Below, piece by piece: positions 51,148 to 59,772 of a stretch of 64,000 nt of DNA. This DNA is from Halorubrum trapanicum (GTDB lineage Archaea; Halobacteriota; Halobacteria; Halobacteriales; Haloferacaceae), in the NCBI RefSeq assembly GCF_017873555.1, contig NZ_JAGGKE010000008.1, positions 1-64,000 on the forward strand, written 5' to 3'. The notes beneath the pieces were generated by a model. That model saw only the letters and a program-made list of their open reading frames with translations, did no database searches and was not told where the DNA came from. Both the position numbers and the translations under genes were made by a program. Position 1 is the stretch's first letter; each line of letters starts with the position of its first letter.

Positions 51148-54100
51148 TCACCCGAGCGCGGGATACGTCGCGGCGACGCCGTCGCCGTCGACGCGCCAGC
51201 GGTCGGCGATCTCCCGGTACGCGGCGGGATCCGCGGCCGCGTCCGCCGGAATCGCGTCGGGCGGCGACTCCCGAAGCGCCTCGGCCAGCGTCTCGGGATC
51301 GATTCCGTCGGTCCCGCTCGTCCCGTCGGACTCCCCGGCGAGCAGGTCCGCGATCCGGTCGGCCGCGTCGACTATCGCGCCGGCGGCCTCGATCCGGCGG
51401 CCGAGGTCGAGCGCCGCGGTGAGTCGGTCGGCGGCCGCGACGGCGTCGCTGCGCTCGGCCTCGACGGCGCCGAGCGCCGAGAGCGCCTCCGCCTCGGCCT
51501 GCGTGAACCCGCCCTCCCGCGCGGCGTCGAGCGCGGACCGCAGCGCCGTCGCCGCCGCGTCGTGGTCGCCCCGTGCGAGCGCGAGCCGTCCCCGGACCCG
51601 TTCCATCTCGGCCAGTCGCTTGTGGCCGGCGTGGTCGTCGAGCAGCGCCGCGGTCCGCTCTACCCGCCGCTCGGCCGCGGACAGGTCGCCGCGGTCGACC
51701 GCCACCTCCGCCAGGATCGCGGCCACCATCGCGCACCGCGTGTCGGCGTCCAGCGCGTCGAGGCGGTCGAGCGCGCCAGTCAGGAACCGCTCCGCCCGGT
51801 CGAGGTCGCCGGCGAGGTGCGCCGCGCTGCCCAGGTGGCTCAGCGCGAACGCCTCGTACATGTCCGAGCCGATCCGCTCGGCGATGACGCGCGCCGCGGA
51901 CGCGCGGTCGACCGCCTCCTCGACCGCGCCGCGCTGCTCGGCGACCGCCGCGAGGTTCAGAAGGGAGATGGCCTCGCGGTGTTCGTCGCCGACCGTCCGG
52001 TAGCCGTCGAGCGCGCGGCTCGCGGTTCGATTCGCGGCGTCGAGGTCCCCCCGTCGCCGCAGCGCGACCGCGAGGTTCGTCCGGACGTTCGCCTCGCCGT
52101 GGGTGTCGTCGTGCGCGCGGAACAGGTCGCCAGCGACGCGGTAGTGGTCGAGGACCGCGTCGGTCCCGTCGAGGGAGTCGAGCGCGTTGCCGACGTCCAT
52201 CAGCGCCTTCGCCCTCGCGATGGGGTCGCCGACCTCGACCGCGATGGCGTACGCCCGCGACGCCGCCTCGTACGCCTCCTCGTAGTCGCCGTCGAAGTGC
52301 GCCGCCTGCGCTCGCCCCCTGACCGCCGCCGCGAGTCCACGGCGGTCGCCCGCGGCCGCGAACAGCTCCTCGGCCCGCTCGAACCGCTCTCGCGCCGCGT
52401 CGTACTCGCCGCGGCGGCGGGCCACGTCGCCGTACCCGCGCTGGCGCTCGGCCGCCCCGGCCTCGTCGACGGGTCGCCACGCGTCGAGCGCGTCGGTCGC
52501 GCCGTCGAGGTCGCCGGCGTCGACGTACATCCGCACCACCCACTCCGGCGGGCGGTCGCGCAGGTCGTCCGGGCACGCGTCCGGGAGGTCGATCCACGCG
52601 TAGCGGACACGGCCGTACAGGGGCGCGAGCCGGGGGTAGCGCCGCCCGACGCCGAACACCGCCCGAACCGTCTCGGCCGCCCACGCGCTCGGGTCGCGCT
52701 CGATCCGGTCTACCGTCGGGGCCTCCCCCCCGACGGCGCGCCGGATCCGAGAGCGACGCGCGGGGTCGTCCGCGAGCGCGAGCACCCGCGAGACGGCTCG
52801 CCCGACGCGTCTGGCGACCACCGGGTCCGGTTCCCGGTCCAAGAGCCGATCCAAGAACAGCACCGACCACTCGTCGTGAACGGTGCGGTACTCCTCGCCT
52901 CCCGACCCGACGAGGACGGTCCCAGTGAGCCGGTCGAGCGCCCGCCGAACCTCCTCGACCGTCGGCGAGGGATCGCCGTCGGTCCCGTTCGTCCCGCCCC
53001 GATCCGGGCCGTCGACGAGCGCGTACGCCAGGGTCCGAACGCCGTTCACGCCGGCGACGTTGAGGAGGTTCGCCAACACCGCGACGTCCACGGTCGGCGG
53101 CGGCCGGTTCCGGACCTCCCGGACCGCCTCCGCGACCGCCGCCTCCAGCCCGGACGCCGGTCCCCCGTCGCCGTCGTCGCCGCTTCTCTCCGCCCTCGCT
53201 CCGTCGCCGCTTCTCTCCGCCCTCGCTCCGTCGCCGCCGCGATCTCCGACCGCCCCGCCGACTCCGTCGCCGGTCGCGCGGACGAGGCGGTGGACGAGAG
53301 CGAGCAGTTCGCCGACGCGCTCGTCGTCGGCGCGCCGCACGTCGGCGAGCAGCGCCCCCGGCTCGGCCGCCGGGGCGGAGCCGGTGCGGTCGGCGACGTG
53401 GCGGACGAACCGCTCGACCTCGCGCTCGTCGAGCCGCGGCATCCGGACGGTCTCGATCGCCCGCCGGTAGCGGAGGTCCGCGGGCGAGAGCGGGATCCCA
53501 TCGGGGTCGTCGTACGGCTCCTCGCGGGCGTCGAACAGGAACGAGACGTCGTCGCGGTCGGCCAGCTCGCGGGCGACGCCGACCGCCTCCGCGGCCCCCG
53601 GATCGACGGCGTCCTCGACGACGACGAGGTGGTGCCCCTCGCCCCCGGTGACCCGCTCGCGCAGCTGCTCGGTCGCGGTGAACGCCTCGCCGCCGTCGCT
53701 CGCTCGGTACGTCACCGGACCGCGTCCCGATCGGTACCACTCGACGGCGACGCGCCGGCAGACGGTGCTTTTCCCGCTTCCCGGCGGGCCGACCAGCGCG
53801 TGGTCGGTCCCCTCGGCGAGACCGTCGGCGAGCAGCCCGGCGATCGAACGCCGGTCGCCGTCGCGCACCGCGGTCCTGTCGAGGACGTACCCCGCGTCGA
53901 CCTCGGGGAACGACGCCGTGGCGCGGAGCGGTCCGTACGGGTCCGGATCCCCGGCGAGCCGGTCCTCGTCGACCGCGTGGAACCCTTGTGCCGAGAGCGC
54001 GTCGCGTCCGTCGCCGTCGCCGTTCCGCCCGAACAGCCCGCCCGCGCCGCGCTCTCCCCTCGCGCCCGTCCCGCCGCGCTCTCCCCTCGCGCCCGTCCCG

Positions 54101-55002
54101 CCGCGCTCTCTCCTCACACCCACCCCGCCGTCGCTTTCCCGGTCGCCCGGGTCCGCGGCCTCGTCGCGGGACGGGTCGCCCGAACCGTCTCCCTCGGACC
54201 GATCGCCCTCCGCCTGCGTCTCGGTGTTGCCCATCGCCGCGAGCGCCTCGCCGCCGTCGCGGCCCCGGCCGATCAGGTCGCGCACCCTCGCCTCCGCCCA
54301 CGCGACCGCCTCGGGATCGGTCGACGCGGCCGCGCCGTGGAGCGTGCCGTCGCCGTCGAAGGTGAGGAGGAGCGCGGTCCCGTCGGCCGCGACCGCCCCA
54401 ACGTCGACGGCGTCGACCGCCGCGATCCGACACCCGTCACGGCGCGCGACGGCTCCGAGGTCGTCCGCGAACCGATCGGCCGCGTGCCGGAACGCCCGCT
54501 CCGCCAGCGCGAGGTCAACGGTCCCGCCGCCGACCGCCGCGCGTCGGAGCCGCTCCGCGACCCGGGGGTAGGGGAACGCCGGCAGCGCGGCGGCGACCGC
54601 GTCCGCGTCGGCGAGCGCGTCGTCGAGGACCTCGAGCGGTCGGTACGGGTCCGGGGCCGCGGCCCGGTACGTCTCCGCCTCGCGGAGGACCGCGGGGGAG
54701 ACGTCGGCGTCCGCGCCGAGCGGGTCGAGCACGTCGCCCGCGGCCGCGAGGTCGTCGGCGACCGTCAGGAACTCGCGGTACTCGCTCGCGAGCAGCCGCC
54801 CCGAGAGCGTCGTCCGGTAGCCATCCGTCTCGCCGGCGACGAGTCCGGCCGCCTCCAGCTCGTCTATCGCGCGGTTCACCGTCGACCTGGAGTGGCCGAG
54901 CGCGTCGACGAGCTCGTGTTTTCGCAGCGGTCCCGCGGCGAGCCGTTCGAGGAAGTCGAGGCGCCGCTCGACGACGCCCACGAGGTCCGACGGCTCCGTC
55001 AT
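51148..55002 (-). CDS. Very large winged-helix / STAND NTPase / TPR regulator (1284 aa)
   Basis: Residues ~10-65 are a winged helix (LDFLERLAAGPLRKHELVDALGHSRSTVNRAIDELE). Residues ~70-245 follow the haloarchaeal FilR1/HVO_A0261-type ligand domain (YRPLEVLDDALADADAVAAALPAFPYP, DGTLHGAAASTDP). A Gly/Arg repeat linker (~255-335) comes next, then an NTPase with Walker A GPPGSGKST (405-413) and Walker B VVVEDAV (~460-466), and a STAND-like helical arm. From ~850 to ~1220 there are TPR-like helical repeats. This joins a standard haloarchaeal repressor front end to a MalT-like NTPase/TPR body. Divergent from the ALDH-like gene, probably its regulator. The start is supported by GTTATAT (55028-55034). 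Confidence 0.8.
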   Translation of the reverse strand: MTEPSDLVGVVERRLDFLERLAAGPLRKHELVDALGHSRSTVNRAIDELEAAGLVAGETDGYRTTLSGRLLASEYREFLTVADDLAAAGDVLDPLGADADVSPAVLREAETYRAAAPDPYRPLEVLDDALADADAVAAALPAFPYPRVAERLRRAAVGGGTVDLALAERAFRHAADRFADDLGAVARRDGCRIAAVDAVDVGAVAADGTALLLTFDGDGTLHGAAASTDPEAVAWAEARVRDLIGRGRDGGEALAAMGNTETQAEGDRSEGDGSGDPSRDEAADPGDRESDGGVGVRRERGGTGARGERGGTGARGERGAGGLFGRNGDGDGRDALSAQGFHAVDEDRLAGDPDPYGPLRATASFPEVDAGYVLDRTAVRDGDRRSIAGLLADGLAEGTDHALVGPPGSGKSTVCRRVAVEWYRSGRGPVTYRASDGGEAFTATEQLRERVTGGEGHHLVVVEDAVDPGAAEAVGVARELADRDDVSFLFDAREEPYDDPDGIPLSPADLRYRRAIETVRMPRLDEREVERFVRHVADRTGSAPAAEPGALLADVRRADDERVGELLALVHRLVRATGDGVGGAVGDRGGDGARAERSGDGARAERSGDDGDGGPASGLEAAVAEAVREVRNRPPPTVDVAVLANLLNVAGVNGVRTLAYALVDGPDRGGTNGTDGDPSPTVEEVRRALDRLTGTVLVGSGGEEYRTVHDEWSVLFLDRLLDREPDPVVARRVGRAVSRVLALADDPARRSRIRRAVGGEAPTVDRIERDPSAWAAETVRAVFGVGRRYPRLAPLYGRVRYAWIDLPDACPDDLRDRPPEWVVRMYVDAGDLDGATDALDAWRPVDEAGAAERQRGYGDVARRRGEYDAARERFERAEELFAAAGDRRGLAAAVRGRAQAAHFDGDYEEAYEAASRAYAIAVEVGDPIARAKALMDVGNALDSLDGTDAVLDHYRVAGDLFRAHDDTHGEANVRTNLAVALRRRGDLDAANRTASRALDGYRTVGDEHREAISLLNLAAVAEQRGAVEEAVDRASAARVIAERIGSDMYEAFALSHLGSAAHLAGDLDRAERFLTGALDRLDALDADTRCAMVAAILAEVAVDRGDLSAAERRVERTAALLDDHAGHKRLAEMERVRGRLALARGDHDAAATALRSALDAAREGGFTQAEAEALSALGAVEAERSDAVAAADRLTAALDLGRRIEAAGAIVDAADRIADLLAGESDGTSGTDGIDPETLAEALRESPPDAIPADAAADPAAYREIADRWRVDGDGVAATYPALG
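53177..53230. repeat. Two 27-bp in-frame tandem repeats in the STAND gene
   Basis: Identical units 53177-53203 and 53204-53230 encode two GARAERSGD segments inside a disordered linker. In-frame, so length changes here would be tolerated. Confidence 0.85.
54046..54126. repeat. Three 27-bp in-frame tandem repeats in the STAND gene
   Basis: Units 54046-54072 and 54073-54099 are identical and 54100-54126 is diverged. They encode RGERGGTGA-type repeats in the linker between the FilR1-like domain and the NTPase. Confidence 0.85.
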
Positions 55003-55119
55003 ACGTCCCTCCGCACCGCCCCCACCGATATAACTGTTTCCTCGGTGACGACTCGACCCGCGCGGTGACACAGTGTTCCACGGGGTGAGAATAAGCCGGA
55101 TCGGGCCGCAGTCGGGTCT
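55003..55119. promoter_or_regulatory. Divergent promoter region, STAND regulator / ALDH-like gene
   Basis: 117 bp holding GTTATAT (55028-55034, minus) for the regulator and GAATAAG (55089-55095, plus) for the ALDH-like gene, each about 28 bp from its ATG. The small shared space favours joint control by the winged-helix domain of the regulator. Confidence 0.55.
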
Positions 55120-56676
55120 ATGGTTGGGGACCGAACGACAGAGAGCAACGAGACGGGAGCGACGGACGACCTCGACGAACCGGAATCGGACGGTTCCACG
55201 GCGAGGAACGAACTCGACGGCGCGGACGGTCTCGGCGAGCCGGAGGGGACCGACTCCGACGAAGCGACTCCGAGGGACGGCCGGCCCGGAGCGAGCACCC
55301 CGAACCTGTCTGGCCGCGCGTCGCGGACGGTCGATTCGGCGCGGACGGCGGCCGACGAGCTCGCGGCCTGGGACCCCGACGACGTCGACGCGCTCGTGCG
55401 GTCGGTCGGCGAGCGCCTGGCGGACCGGGAGACGGTCAGCCGGCTCGCGCGGTCGGCGGCCAACGAGACGGGGCGGGGGCATCCGGGAACGAAGGCCGAA
55501 AAGATCGCGACCGCGCTCGACGCCGCCCGACGGACGCTCCGGGACGCGCCGACCGCGGGCGTGGTCGACCGCGACGGCGCGGCGGGCACGGTGACCGTCG
55601 CCGGACCGATCGGCGTCGTCGGCGCGGCGGTCCCCGCGACGCACCCGGTCGTGGTCCCCGCGGTCCTCTCGCTGTACGGGCTCGCCGCCCGGAACGCGGT
55701 CGTCTTCGCCCCCTCGCCGTCGACCGTCGAGACCTGCGACGTCGTCGTCGAGACCGTCCGCCGGGCGCTCGCCGAGGCCGGAGCGCCGACCGGCGCGGTC
55801 TCGATGCTGCCCGCGCCCGCCTCCAAGCCGGGGACGGACGCCCTGTTCGAGCGGGCCGACTTCGCCGTCGCGGCCGGCTCCGAGGCGACGGTCGCCGCCG
55901 GGCAGCGCTGCGGCACGCCGAACGTCGCCGCCGGCGCGGAGGGGGTCGTCGCCGTCGCCGACGGGTCGGTCCCGGCCGAGGCCGTGGCGACGCGAGTGGC
56001 GGTCGGCGCGACCTACGACTTCGGCGCCCACCCCGCGGGCGACGCCGCTGTCGTCACGGTGTCGCCGGCGGTCGGCCCGCTGTGCTCCGCGCTGGAGGAC
56101 GAGGGCGGGTACGTCCTCGACGCCGCCGAGCGCGACCGCCTCCGGGCGCTCCTCGACGAGGGCGAAACGGACGAAACAGCTGAGGCGGACCCTCGCGGGA
56201 ACTCGCCGCGGTGGCTGGCGGCCGCGCTCGACCTCCCGGGCGCGGCCCGAGAGGCGGCCTTCCTCGTCGCCGAACCCGACGGCGCCGACGGCCCGCTCGC
56301 GACGCTGCCCGGGATCCCCGCGGTCGCGGTCCACGGCCGCGACGGGTTCGACGCCGCGACCGCGCTCGCCGCCGAGGTCGGCGCCCCCCACGCCGCGGCG
56401 GTCCACACGACCCAACAGCGCCGCGCTCGCCGGGTCGCGGAGCGGCTCTCCCCCGGCCGCCTCGTCGTCAATCAGCCGGGGATCGCGGCGACGGGAGCGC
56501 GCTCGAACGGGTTCGAGGCGGCGCCCGTGCTGGGCGGCGGGACCGCCGAGGGGAGTCAGCTGTGCGGCGGACTCACCCCAGCGCGCCTCGCGCGGACGAC
56601 GACCGTCGCCGCGACGAGCGTCGTCGACGAGGCGGCACACCGGAACGGCGCGGGCGACACGCTTCGCGGGCCCTGA
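55120..56676 (+). CDS. Aldehyde dehydrogenase-like protein lacking the catalytic Cys
   Basis: 518 residues. An acidic, disordered N-terminus (~65) is followed by an ALDH fold of the acylating (EutE/PduP/AdhE) type: GPIGVVGAAVPATHPVV (cofactor loop), SLYGLAARNAVVFAPSPST and VAAGSEATVAAG. The catalytic segment, usually F-D-N-x-x-x-C, reads TYDFGAHPAGDAAVV, with Pro305 where the nucleophilic Cys belongs. The protein ends with a GGLTPARLARTTTV-type segment. Thioester chemistry is therefore not expected; it may be a scaffold, sensor or a different enzyme. Divergent from the STAND regulator. Confidence 0.75.
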   Translation: MVGDRTTESNETGATDDLDEPESDGSTARNELDGADGLGEPEGTDSDEATPRDGRPGASTPNLSGRASRTVDSARTAADELAAWDPDDVDALVRSVGERLADRETVSRLARSAANETGRGHPGTKAEKIATALDAARRTLRDAPTAGVVDRDGAAGTVTVAGPIGVVGAAVPATHPVVVPAVLSLYGLAARNAVVFAPSPSTVETCDVVVETVRRALAEAGAPTGAVSMLPAPASKPGTDALFERADFAVAAGSEATVAAGQRCGTPNVAAGAEGVVAVADGSVPAEAVATRVAVGATYDFGAHPAGDAAVVTVSPAVGPLCSALEDEGGYVLDAAERDRLRALLDEGETDETAEADPRGNSPRWLAAALDLPGAAREAAFLVAEPDGADGPLATLPGIPAVAVHGRDGFDAATALAAEVGAPHAAAVHTTQQRRARRVAERLSPGRLVVNQPGIAATGARSNGFEAAPVLGGGTAEGSQLCGGLTPARLARTTTVAATSVVDEAAHRNGAGDTLRGP

Positions 56677-56715
56677 GTCGAGCGGGTCGGAAGGGGTCCG
56701 GCGCGAACCGAGCCG

Positions 56716-57627
56716 TCAGAGCTCGATCCGGTCGACGATCGCCTCGTTGCCGTCGACGCCGTCGCTGTGGGTGTTGATCGCGACCGTCCGGATCTTCGCT
56801 TCGAGCAGCGACCCGTCGATCTTCGCCTTCAGCAGCGAGTCGACCTGGTAGACGCCGGCGGCGTTGTTCATCCGGATCACGACCTGAACCGGGGTCTCGT
56901 CGCCTTCGCGGAGCGAGACGCGCTCGATCGCCTGCGAGGAGACGGTGTTTATCCCGCGCCCGCCCTCCTCGTAGGGGACCCGCGAGCGCCCGCGCTCCAT
57001 GTCGAGTCCGTCGGCGATCCGGACGACGCCCGCCTCCAGCGTGAGCGGCTGCTCCTCGGTGTGGTGACAGAGGATGGCGTGGAGCACCTCGGCCTTCACG
57101 CGGACCTGGTCCGCCACGTCGTAGAAGGCCGGAAGGAGGTCGTCGAGCAGGTCGGCCGCGAGCGGGATCGAGTAGTACGGGTGGTCGTGGCGGTGGACGA
57201 CGTGGCCGATGTCGTGGAGCGTCGCCGCCAGCGCGATGACCACCGGCTCGTCCGCCTCGTCCAGCCCCTGCTGGCGGGCGCCGTTGAACTCGACGCCGCC
57301 GGCCTTGAGCAGGTCGTACAGCCGCAGCGCGCGGTCGCGGACGATCTCGACGTGCTTGGAACCGTGGTCGTTGTACCCCTTCCGCGCGACCGGGTTGACG
57401 TTCTGCGCCTCCAGGTAGGCGAGGATCTCCTCGTCCGACGTGAGCCGCGACATGACCTCGTTGAGCCGGTCGTCGGGGAACGCGTGGTCGGCGTCCGGGT
57501 CGTACTCGTGGCGGCCGGCGTCGGTGTCGGCGTCGACCTCCTCGTGCGCGCCCGGCGCGTCGTCCGCGGTCGGATCGGGGGCGCTGTCCGCGGCCGGCTC
57601 GGGTTCGTCCTCGGCAGGGTCGCTCAT
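56716..57627 (-). CDS. HD domain phosphohydrolase
   Basis: 303 residues. An acidic disordered N-terminus (~50) is followed by the HD domain. DHGSKHVEIVRDRALRLYDLL gives the first metal His, TLHDIGHVVHRHDHPYY the HD doublet and following histidines, and VRIADGLDMERGRSRVP the last Asp. The second half binds regulatory or nucleic acid partners in related proteins. Such enzymes hydrolyse phosphate esters of nucleotides or nucleic acids; the substrate is unknown. TTTAT about 28 bp upstream supports ATG 57627. Confidence 0.85.
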   Translation of the reverse strand: MSDPAEDEPEPAADSAPDPTADDAPGAHEEVDADTDAGRHEYDPDADHAFPDDRLNEVMSRLTSDEEILAYLEAQNVNPVARKGYNDHGSKHVEIVRDRALRLYDLLKAGGVEFNGARQQGLDEADEPVVIALAATLHDIGHVVHRHDHPYYSIPLAADLLDDLLPAFYDVADQVRVKAEVLHAILCHHTEEQPLTLEAGVVRIADGLDMERGRSRVPYEEGGRGINTVSSQAIERVSLREGDETPVQVVIRMNNAAGVYQVDSLLKAKIDGSLLEAKIRTVAINTHSDGVDGNEAIVDRIEL

Positions 57628-57784
57628 GTGTCCACCAGAGTCGCCCGCCCGGGATAAATGTGCGAGCCGCGCGGCTCGAGCGACCGGGTCGCCGCTCGAC
57701 GACCGGAGCGACCCGCGGGCCCAACCGCGACGGAGCCTACCGGCGCCCCGGCCGCTTATCCCGCCGCCGGCTGTGGTCTCGCGC

Positions 57785-58468
57785 ATGGCGCTCGACCCCG
57801 ACCGCGTCTCGACGGTGACGTTCGACTCGTACAGCACGCTCGTTGACGTCGAGGCCGCCGAGGCCGCGCTGGCGGACCGCGTCGCCGACCCCGAGCCGGT
57901 GTCGCGGCTGTGGCGGTCGCGGTCGCTGGCGTACACGTTCGTCGCGAACGCGGTCGACGCCTACCAGCCGTTCTACGAGGTGAACCGCGACGCGCTGACG
58001 TACGCGCTCGCGGCGCACGGCGTCGACCTCTCCGACGCCGAGCGCGACGAGATCCTCGCGGTGTACCACGAGCTTGAGGTGTTCGACGACGTGCGCGACG
58101 CGATCCGACGCCTCCGCGACGCCGGCTACGACTGCTACGTCCTCTCGAACGGCGACCCCGAGATGCTCGCGTCGCTCGTCGACCACGCCGACATCGCGGA
58201 CCTGATCGAGGACGCGATCAGCGCCGACGAGGTGGAGACGTTCAAGCCCGACGCCGAGATCTACCGCCACGGCGCGGCCCGAACCGGGACGCCGATCGAC
58301 GAGGTGGTCCACACGACCGCCGGCTGGTTCGACGTGCTTGGCGCGCGCCACGCCGGGATGCGGGCCGCGTGGGTCGACCGGAAGGGAACGCCGTGGGAGC
58401 CGTTCGGCGGCGATCCGGACGTCACCGTCGAGACGCTCCACGAGCTGGCGGACCTGCTCGGGGCCTGA
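57785..58468 (+). CDS. HAD hydrolase, haloacid dehalogenase type II-like
   Basis: 227 residues. Motif I is VTFDSYSTLVDV (nucleophile Asp, D-x-Y-x-T as in L-2-haloacid dehalogenases), motif II YVLSNGDP, motif III FKPDAEIY, and the C-terminal motif TTAGWFDVLGARHAGMRAAWVDR. The cap is helical (~20-95). The layout fits dehalogenase type II, although in archaea such proteins often act on other substrates. It is followed by the 302-bp leader region of the lysine operon. Confidence 0.82.
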   Translation: MALDPDRVSTVTFDSYSTLVDVEAAEAALADRVADPEPVSRLWRSRSLAYTFVANAVDAYQPFYEVNRDALTYALAAHGVDLSDAERDEILAVYHELEVFDDVRDAIRRLRDAGYDCYVLSNGDPEMLASLVDHADIADLIEDAISADEVETFKPDAEIYRHGAARTGTPIDEVVHTTAGWFDVLGARHAGMRAAWVDRKGTPWEPFGGDPDVTVETLHELADLLGA

Positions 58469-58770
58469 CCGGTCCCGGATCGGTATCCCGGGAAGCGGGT
58501 CCCTCGGCGACCGCCGCGGCAGTTTCGACCCGAGGCACAACGTATAAGCGCGAGAGCGATCCATATGCCGGTGTGACTCGATCCGCGTCCGCACGCGGTC
58601 AGCCGTCGACGCCAGCGACGCGGCTCTTCTCGAAGAAACGCGCGTGATCCGTCCGCCGGCGGGAGTGGCGACCCCGTCCCGGACGACCCCCGACCCGCGC
58701 GCACCGGTCCGCTGAGCGACCCGGGTCCTCACCGACCCGGACCCACCGATCCGAACTCACCGCAGCACCC
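58469..58770 (+). promoter_or_regulatory. Leader region of the dap (lysine) operon with possible leader peptide
   Basis: TATAAG (58543-58548) predicts transcription from about 58572, giving a leader of ~200 nt before dapA. A GTG at 58573 opens a 24-codon frame (58573-58647) whose end reads Phe-Ser-Lys-Lys-Arg-Ala-stop, with tandem AAG AAA codons in an otherwise Lys-poor setting. A hairpin (CCGGGT 58721-58726 with ACCCGG 58735-58740) lies 30 nt before the dapA ATG. This could form a lysine-dependent attenuation system (inference). Confidence 0.45.
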
Positions 58771-59772
58771 ATGACGGACACCACCACCACGACACCCTAC
58801 GCGACGCACGAGGAGACGGACAGCGAGAGGACCGACGCCCCCTTCGAGGGCGTGTATCCGGCCATGACCACGCCGTTCGCCGACGACGGCGCGGTCGACC
58901 ACGACCAGCTCGCCGAGAACGCCCGCTACCTCGAACGCGCCGGCGTCGACGGCGTCGTCCCCGTCGGCTCGACCGGCGAGTCGGCGACGATGAGCCACGA
59001 CGAGCACGTCGCGGTGATCGAGACGGTCCGCGACGCGCTCGACGACATCCCCGTGATCGCGGGCACCGGCTCGAACAACACCGCGGAGGCGCTCTCGCTC
59101 TCGGAGCGCGCGGCCGACGCGGGCGCCGACGGCCTGCTGCTCATCTCGCCGTACTACAACAAGCCCGAGCCGCAGGGGTTCTTAGACCACTATCGGACCA
59201 TCGCCGACGCGGTCGACCTCCCGCAGATCGTCTACAACGTGCCGAGTCGCACGGGCCAGTCGATCCCGGTCGACGTCACCGTCGAACTCGCGGAACACCC
59301 GAACATTCGGGGGTACAAGGCGGCCTCCGGCGACCTGAACCTCATCAGCGAGGTGATAGAGCGCACCCGCGACGAGGCGTTCGCGGTGCTGTCGGGCGAC
59401 GACGGACTCACGCTCCCCGTCCTCTCTATCGGCGGCACGGGCACGATCAGCGTCGTCGCCAACGTCGAGCCGGAGCGCGCCTGCGCGATGGTCGGCGCCG
59501 CGCTCTCGGGCGACTACGACCGGGCGCGGACGCTTCACCACGAGCTGTCGCCGCTCGTCCGCGAGCTGTTCGCCGAGACGAACCCGATCCCGGTGAAGGA
59601 GGCGATGCACGTCCGCGGGCGCGGCGGGCCGCACGTTCGTTCGCCGCTCTCGCGGCTCTCCGAGGACCGCCGCGAGTCGCTCCGCGACCTGCTGGCCGCG
59701 TACGACGAGCGCGCGCCGGGGACGATCGACCCGACGGCCGTCGACCCGGCGGCGACGGGGGGCGCGGAATGA
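58771..59772 (+). CDS. dapA: 4-hydroxy-tetrahydrodipicolinate synthase
   Basis: 333 residues. It condenses pyruvate with aspartate semialdehyde in DAP/lysine synthesis. The (beta/alpha)8 barrel opens at YPAMTTPFADDGAVDHDQL; GSTGESATMSHDEH binds the substrate carboxylate; VYNVPSRTGQSIP holds the catalytic Tyr; and the Schiff-base Lys is in IRGYKAASGDLN. A ~25-residue acidic N-terminal extension precedes the barrel. The stop overlaps the dapB start (ATGA). Confidence 0.93.
   Translation: MTDTTTTTPYATHEETDSERTDAPFEGVYPAMTTPFADDGAVDHDQLAENARYLERAGVDGVVPVGSTGESATMSHDEHVAVIETVRDALDDIPVIAGTGSNNTAEALSLSERAADAGADGLLLISPYYNKPEPQGFLDHYRTIADAVDLPQIVYNVPSRTGQSIPVDVTVELAEHPNIRGYKAASGDLNLISEVIERTRDEAFAVLSGDDGLTLPVLSIGGTGTISVVANVEPERACAMVGAALSGDYDRARTLHHELSPLVRELFAETNPIPVKEAMHVRGRGGPHVRSPLSRLSEDRRESLRDLLAAYDERAPGTIDPTAVDPAATGGAE

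Noticed and set aside
51112-55068. Very long open frame antisense to the STAND regulator
   Set aside because: High-GC codon bias on the minus strand keeps the antisense frame open. Its translation is low-complexity Arg/Val/Gly sequence without domains, while the minus-strand protein has clear motifs.
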